Below, one piece after another: positions 23,355 to 27,305 of a stretch of 27,305 nucleotides of DNA. Under the pieces are notes generated by a model. The model was given only the letters and a program-made list of their open reading frames with translations, was not told the origin of the DNA and searched no databases. Source of the stretch: Paludibacteraceae bacterium (GTDB taxonomy: Bacteria; Bacteroidota; Bacteroidia; Bacteroidales; Paludibacteraceae); the NCBI GenBank assembly GCA_017960065.1, contig JAGCZK010000077.1:1-27305 (forward strand), given 5' to 3'. Every line of letters starts with the position of its first letter. Position 1 is the stretch's first letter. The position numbers and the translations under genes were made by a program.

Positions 23355-24989
23355 ATGGCAAAAGAAATCAAATTCGATATCGAAGCCCGCGACGGGCTGA
23401 AAAAAGGCGTTGACGCATTGGCCAACGCAGTGAAGGTCACGCTCGGTCCCAAAGGCCGCAATGTGATTCTGGCGAAGAAATTCGGTGCTCCGCACATCAC
23501 CAAAGACGGTGTCAGCGTCGCCAAGGAAATCGAACTCGAGGACGCTTTTGAAAACATGGGCGCCCAAATGGTCAAGGAAGTGGCCTCCAAAACGGGTGAC
23601 AACGCCGGTGACGGCACCACCACCGCCACAGTGCTGGCCCAATCAATCATCTCGGTAGGCCTCAAAAACGTAGCCGCCGGCGCCAATCCGATGGACCTCA
23701 AGCGCGGTATCGACAAAGCGGTCGCCAAGGTGGTCGAAAGCATCAAGGCCCAGGCCGAATCGGTGGGTGACGACAACAACAAGATCGAGCAAGTGGCCAC
23801 TATCTCCGCCAACAACGACGGCGAAATCGGCAAACTCATCGCCAACGCCATGGCCAAGGTGAAGAAAGAAGGCGTCATCACGGTCGAAGAAGCCAAAGGC
23901 ACCGACACCACGGTCGATGTGGTCGAAGGTATGCAGTTTGACCGCGGCTACCTCTCGCCCTACTTTGTCACCGACGCCGAAAAGATGGAAGTGGTGATGG
24001 AGAAACCGATGATTTTGATTCACGACAAGAAAATCTCGAACCTCAAGGAAATCCTGCCCTTGCTCGAGAGCACCATCCAATCGAACCGTTCGTTGCTGAT
24101 CATCGCCGAAGACGTCGATAGCGAAGCGCTCACTTCGTTGGTAGTCAACCGTCTGCGTGCCGGTTTGAAGGTGTGCGCCGTCAAGGCTCCGGGCTTTGGC
24201 GACCGCCGCAAGGAAATGTTGCAGGACATCGCCATCCTGACCGGTGGCAAGGTCATCAGCGAAGAGCAAGGCCTCAAGCTCGAGAGTGCGACCATCGACC
24301 TGCTGGGTACTGCCGAAACGGTGACCATCAACAAGGACAACACCACCATTGTCAACGGTGCCGGCAAGAAAGACGAAATCGCCGCCCGTGTGGCTCAAAT
24401 CAAAATGCAGATTGAGAAAACCACCTCGGACTACGACCGCGAGAAATTGCAGGAACGTCTGGCCAAATTGGCTGGTGGCGTAGCTGTACTCTACATCGGT
24501 GCTCCGTCGGAGGTTGAGATGAAAGAGAAGAAAGACCGCGTGGATGATGCGCTCAGCGCTACCCGTGCCGCTGTGGAAGAAGGTATCGTCCCGGGCGGTG
24601 GCGTAGCCTACATCCGTGCCATCTCGGCCTTGGAAAACCTCAAAGGCGATAACGAAGACGAGACCACAGGTATCGAAATCATCAAGAGCGCCATCGAAGA
24701 GCCGCTTCGCCAGATTGTAGCCAACGCCGGTAAAGAGGGTGCCGTTATCGTACAAAAGGTACGCGAGGGCAAAAAGGACTTCGGTTACAACGCTCGCAGC
24801 GATAAGTTCGAGAATTTGTTTGAAACGGGTGTTATCGACCCGGCCAAGGTAACCCGTGTGGCCCTTGAAAACGCCGCTTCGATTGCCGGCATGATGCTGA
24901 CCACCGAATGCGTTATCGCCGACAAGAAGGAAGAAAACCCCGCTCCCGCCATGCCCCCGATGGGCGGCGGTATGGGCGGCATGATGTAA
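23355..24989 (+). CDS. groEL: Chaperonin GroEL
   Basis: The protein has 544 residues, normal for the family. It forms the double-ring ATP-driven folding chamber that works with GroES. Visible are KVTLGPKGRNVILAKKFGAP, the ATPase motif GDGTTTATVLAQ, GANPMDLKRGIDKAV, RGYLSPYFVTD, VKAPGFGDRRKEMLQDIAILTGG, GVAVLYIGAPSEVEMKEKKDR and EEGIVPGGGVAYIRA. The end has the usual Gly-Met-rich tail (PPMGGGMGGMM). It is the only chaperonin gene in the window and is transcribed with groES. Confidence 0.98.
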   Translation: MAKEIKFDIEARDGLKKGVDALANAVKVTLGPKGRNVILAKKFGAPHITKDGVSVAKEIELEDAFENMGAQMVKEVASKTGDNAGDGTTTATVLAQSIISVGLKNVAAGANPMDLKRGIDKAVAKVVESIKAQAESVGDDNNKIEQVATISANNDGEIGKLIANAMAKVKKEGVITVEEAKGTDTTVDVVEGMQFDRGYLSPYFVTDAEKMEVVMEKPMILIHDKKISNLKEILPLLESTIQSNRSLLIIAEDVDSEALTSLVVNRLRAGLKVCAVKAPGFGDRRKEMLQDIAILTGGKVISEEQGLKLESATIDLLGTAETVTINKDNTTIVNGAGKKDEIAARVAQIKMQIEKTTSDYDREKLQERLAKLAGGVAVLYIGAPSEVEMKEKKDRVDDALSATRAAVEEGIVPGGGVAYIRAISALENLKGDNEDETTGIEIIKSAIEEPLRQIVANAGKEGAVIVQKVREGKKDFGYNARSDKFENLFETGVIDPAKVTRVALENAASIAGMMLTTECVIADKKEENPAPAMPPMGGGMGGMM

Positions 24990-25010
24990 TTTGCCGGAAT
25001 CCCCCAACGC

Positions 25011-25047
25011 AAAAAGAGATGCGACCTCGGGTTGCATCTCTTTTTTT
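25011..25047 (+). terminator. Rho-independent terminator after groEL
   Basis: A 16-base stem (25011-25026 with 25030-25045, one G-T pair) with a 3-base loop is followed by a T run to 25047. It is 22 bases after the groEL stop. Confidence 0.92.
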
Positions 25048-25188
25048 GTTTTTTCCTTTGCGGTCAGAATCCATATCGTCGTTTGTGGCGGGTTTTATCA
25101 CATGCCTACCGTTTCCGTCGTTTACACCGTCATTGTTGATGGAAATAATAACATGTATACGGTTCGGTTTTCTGCCCCATAATTTCTT
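25048..25188. other. Non-coding stretch, nothing recognised
   Basis: These 141 bases after the groEL terminator hold no convincing gene, RNA or repeat. The short plus-strand open frame of 26 codons at 25102-25182 has no support. The stretch is AT-richer than the flanking housekeeping genes and may belong to the inserted material downstream. Confidence 0.4.
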
Positions 25189-25464
25189 TTATGTTAAACA
25201 CTCGGCCCTACCCGTTCCATGGTACACATCCTTCGGTTCGCCGTTCTCATCGACAACTTTTGAAGAATTTTTCAGTGAACCTTTGATTGAATCAATTTCT
25301 TTTCTTACCTTTACAATGTCGAAGTCGTTTCGGACGTTGGGCCTCGGGGTCGCACTTGCGGCATCTAAGGCATTCGACTTGACAAACTGCCAGTTTGTTA
25401 CGACAAATTCCTTTTCTTTACCTTTCTCAATCGTTGCAACAACTGATTTTTGATTACCTTTGTA
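25189..25464 (-). pseudogene. Truncated remnant of a mobile-element polyvalent/ADP-ribosyltransferase-type protein
   Basis: The minus-strand frame reads GNQKSVVATIEKGKEKEFVVTNWQ, FVKSNALDAASATPRPNVRND, EIDSIKGSLKNSSKVV and DENGEPKDVYHGTGRAECLT, then stops. The segment KVVDENGEPxxVYHGT is a signature I recognise from large phage and conjugative-element proteins, at the start of an ART-like (ADP-ribosyltransferase) domain, preceded there by a nuclease-like (BECR) domain. Here the sequence ends a few residues after YHGT. At the other end it runs into the 5' region of the Fic gene, so both ends are missing. A full 113-codon frame with an ATG at 25530 exists, but its first 22 codons are antisense to the Fic coding region and look unrelated. 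It is most likely a scar of an inserted element. Confidence 0.6.
25434..25462 (+). promoter_or_regulatory. Candidate promoter for the Fic gene
   Basis: TACCTTTG at 25455-25462 is an exact -7 match, with TTG at 25434-25436 eighteen bases before it as a weak -33. The Fic ATG is 20 bases downstream. It lies inside the antisense protein remnant. Confidence 0.5.
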
Positions 25465-25482
25465 AAACGATGTCGGTAAAAA

Positions 25483-26592
25483 ATGACAAACGAAAACAAG
25501 GAAATATTGCTTAAGCTTCTCGAGCGGCATACAGCGTTAGGGATTTCGCAACAGATAGATTACGAAAAATTCTATCTGTATTCCATCATTACACACTCCA
25601 CTGCCATAGAGGGATCTACTGTGACGGAAATCGAGGCGCAGTTGCTTTTCGACGAGGGCATCACCTCCAGCCAACGCACCATGGCGGAGCAATTGATGAA
25701 CTTGGACCTAAAAGCGGCTTACGAATACGGCATGCAATGGATTAAAGCGCACGAGGATATCACGGTCGATTGGTTGATTACCTTGTCATCAAAAGTCATG
25801 GCACACACGGGGAGCGAATACCACGCTATGGGAGGCGGTTTCTCGGCGGCCAAAGGAGAACTTCGCAAGCTGAATGTCACTGCAGGATTGGGAGGTCCAT
25901 CGTATTTGTCTTATCAGAAAGTGCCTTCTTGTCTTGCCGCATTTTGCGATGAACTGAACAAACGACGCAAGGAGGTGAACCCGTCTGACATTGCCGCCAT
26001 CTACGACCTCAGTTTCTGGGCGCACTATGAGTTGGTAACCATTCATCCTTGGGCGGACGGAAACGGCCGCACCAGCCGCTTGCTAATGAATCTGCTGCAA
26101 TGGGAATACAATGTACTGCCCACCAAAGTATTGAAAGGAGACAAGGCGGTCTATATCAAGGCGTTGACCGACACTCGGGAACAAAAAAAACTCGATATTT
26201 TTCTCAATTGCATGGCACGTTTGCACATTCAGCATCTCACGAACGATATCAATCTGTATATCAATTCTGTAGGAGATGATTTACCAAGTATGCAAATGGG
26301 AAATGACAAAAATAATAGGAAAAAAGTAATAGAGTTCGACCAAAAAAGTAACAGAGCAGAGCAAAAAAGTAATAGAGTTCGCTTAACAGCCAAACAAAAG
26401 AAAGTATTAGAATTCTGCAATAAAACGCCCCATACTGCACAAGAGATTTTAGAGATGATTGGTGTAAAATACCAAACACGAACTGTACATCAATATATAA
26501 CGAAATTAGTTATTGCTGAAGTGCTTCGCCCGACGACTGCGAACAAAAACGCCCCTAACCGCAAATACATCACAGCACACGGGAAAGATTGA
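25483..26592 (+). CDS. Fic-family protein (AMP-transferase fold) with N-terminal inhibitory motif and C-terminal winged-helix-like domain
   Basis: This 369-residue protein carries the complete Fic motif HPWADGNGRTSR at 188-199. Proteins of this fold usually transfer AMP to a Tyr, Thr or Ser of a target protein. Near the N-terminus, STAIEG (S39 to G44) fits the inhibitory helix motif (S/T)xxxE(G/N), so activity is probably held back within the same chain. Residues about 270-305 form a polar, low-complexity linker with nucleotide repeats. From about 306 (RLTAKQKKVLEFCNKTPHTAQEILEMIG) a winged-helix-like domain follows, as in many stand-alone Fic proteins. Targets are unknown and no antitoxin gene is adjacent. 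The 3' part is clearly AT-richer than the housekeeping genes, consistent with transfer. It ends 15 bases from the converging ung gene. Confidence 0.92.
   Translation: MTNENKEILLKLLERHTALGISQQIDYEKFYLYSIITHSTAIEGSTVTEIEAQLLFDEGITSSQRTMAEQLMNLDLKAAYEYGMQWIKAHEDITVDWLITLSSKVMAHTGSEYHAMGGGFSAAKGELRKLNVTAGLGGPSYLSYQKVPSCLAAFCDELNKRRKEVNPSDIAAIYDLSFWAHYELVTIHPWADGNGRTSRLLMNLLQWEYNVLPTKVLKGDKAVYIKALTDTREQKKLDIFLNCMARLHIQHLTNDINLYINSVGDDLPSMQMGNDKNNRKKVIEFDQKSNRAEQKSNRVRLTAKQKKVLEFCNKTPHTAQEILEMIGVKYQTRTVHQYITKLVIAEVLRPTTANKNAPNRKYITAHGKD
26320..26382 (+). repeat. Short direct repeats within the Fic linker
   Basis: AAAAAAGTAATAGAGTTCG occurs at 26320-26338 and identically at 26363-26381, with a diverged copy starting at 26342. 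The two identical copies are 43 bases apart, so they are translated in different frames (KKVIEF versus KSNRVR). Confidence 0.8.
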
Positions 26593-26607
26593 CATTCTGG
26601 AAGAACA

Positions 26608-27270
26608 TCACCACTCAATCGGTGTCAGCCCCTGTTGCTGCAGGTAGTCGTTGGCCAATTTGAAATGATTGTTTCCGAAAAAGCCGCGGTAAGCCGAAAG
26701 GGGCGACGGATGCGCCGATTTCAGAATCAGATTTTTGGTCGGGTCAATCATCGCCGCTTTCTTTTGGGCATAACTGCCCCACAACAAATAGACGACGTGC
26801 TCGCGCTGCGCCGCCAGTTGGCGGATAACAGCATCGGTAAACTGCTCCCACCCACGGCCTTGATGCGAACCGGCCACATGCGCCCTAACGGTCAGCGTTG
26901 CATTCAAGAGCAGCACCCCCTGTGCGGCCCAACGCTGCAGATTGCCGCTGGAAGGCATCGGCTTGCCATACTCGGCAGCGATTTCCTTGAAGATATTTTG
27001 TAAAGAGGGCGGAAACTGCACCCCGTCTTGCACCGAAAAGCACAGACCATGCGCCTGGCCGGGTTCGTGGTAAGGGTCTTGCCCGATGATGACCACCTTC
27101 ACCTGCTCTACGGGGCAGGCGTCAAAGGCGTTGAAAATGTTCCCGCCTTGCGGATAGCACACATTGGTGGCGTATTCGTCTTTCACAAAACGCACCAAAT
27201 CAGCAAAATACGGTTTTTCAAACTCGTCTTTGAGCAAGGACTTCCAGCTGGATTCTATCTGAACATTCAT
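26608..27270 (-). CDS. ung: Uracil-DNA glycosylase, family 1
   Basis: This 220-residue enzyme removes uracil from DNA, starting base-excision repair. The catalytic water-activating motif GQDPYH is at 63-68 with D65, followed by GLCFSVQDGVQFPPSLQNIFKE, WAAQGVLLLNATLTVRAHVAGSH, LLWGSYAQKK and the DNA-intercalating loop HPSPLSAYRGFFG beginning at H187. All features of the Ung family are present and the length is normal. The start is the ATG at 27268-27270. It is transcribed towards the Fic gene with only 15 bases between the stops and no visible terminator. Confidence 0.97.
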   Translation of the reverse strand: MNVQIESSWKSLLKDEFEKPYFADLVRFVKDEYATNVCYPQGGNIFNAFDACPVEQVKVVIIGQDPYHEPGQAHGLCFSVQDGVQFPPSLQNIFKEIAAEYGKPMPSSGNLQRWAAQGVLLLNATLTVRAHVAGSHQGRGWEQFTDAVIRQLAAQREHVVYLLWGSYAQKKAAMIDPTKNLILKSAHPSPLSAYRGFFGNNHFKLANDYLQQQGLTPIEW

Positions 27271-27290
27271 AAGTCAACGATTGGTTAAGA

Positions 27291-27298
27291 CAAAGGTA
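27291..27298 (-). promoter_or_regulatory. Candidate -7 promoter element for ung
   Basis: On the minus strand this reads TACCTTTG, an exact TAnnTTTG match, 20 bases before the ung start. The -33 region lies outside the window. Confidence 0.5.
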
Positions 27299-27305
27299 AA
27301 GCACG

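Noticed and set aside
25102..25182. Small plus-strand frame of 26 codons after the groEL terminator
   Set aside because: It is too short, has no recognisable feature and no promoter box, and lies in apparently decayed DNA.

Overview
The window looks like a chromosome segment from a member of the Bacteroidota, most likely Bacteroidales, with fairly GC-rich coding sequence. The evidence is: T9SS-type C-terminal sorting domains on CotH proteins, a MurF-alanine racemase fusion, GSCFA and DUF4837 proteins, the order pdxA - sigma-54 activator - lptE - TPR protein - secG - groES - groEL, and repeated Bacteroidota -7 promoter elements (TAnnTTTG). No rRNA, tRNA or CRISPR array was seen.

Layout. (1) 1-2737: two tandem, closely related secreted CotH proteins, the first cut by the window edge, followed by a palindromic G/C-rich repeat cluster (2737-2880). 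(2) 2932-4281, minus strand: a small exported heavy-metal-associated-like protein lacking the metal-binding cysteines, and an AT-rich protein with a TonB C-terminal domain. (3) 4336-6417, plus: rsmG, a metallo-beta-lactamase-fold hydrolase and nnrD; nnrD converges on and overlaps the end of dxs (minus, 6387-8270). (4) 8395-16178, plus: a tightly packed run with start/stop overlaps or gaps of a few bases: an OmpA-type lipoprotein, a GSCFA protein, a VC0807-like membrane protein, murF-alr, an unknown lipoprotein and a RelA/SpoT-type gene interrupted by an in-frame TAG. (5) 16234-22938, plus: ribE, a lipoprotein, rlmN, a DUF4837 lipoprotein, pdxA, a sigma-54 activator, lptE, a TPR-like protein and secG, closed by a strong terminator. 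(6) 23062-24989: groES-groEL with its own terminator. (7) 25048-26592: an apparent insertion holding a truncated mobile-element protein fragment and a Fic protein, then ung on the minus strand.

Most genes are housekeeping: cell wall (murF-alr), envelope (OmpA lipoprotein, lptE, secG), cofactors (dxs, ribE, pdxA, nnrD), RNA methylation (rsmG, rlmN), protein folding (groESL) and DNA repair (ung). The points most worth a second look are: (a) the single amber codon in an otherwise well-conserved RelA-type gene, placed where a tyrosine is expected inside the (p)ppGpp synthetase domain; (b) a sequence resembling a sigma-54 promoter (TGGCAC-N5-CTGC, with exact GG-N10-GC spacing) directly before groES, in a gene cluster that itself encodes a sigma-54 activator, with no recognisable vegetative -7 element there; and (c) the mobile-element scar with a Fic gene whose promoter lies inside the remnant. 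I did not find an unmistakably new multi-gene system.
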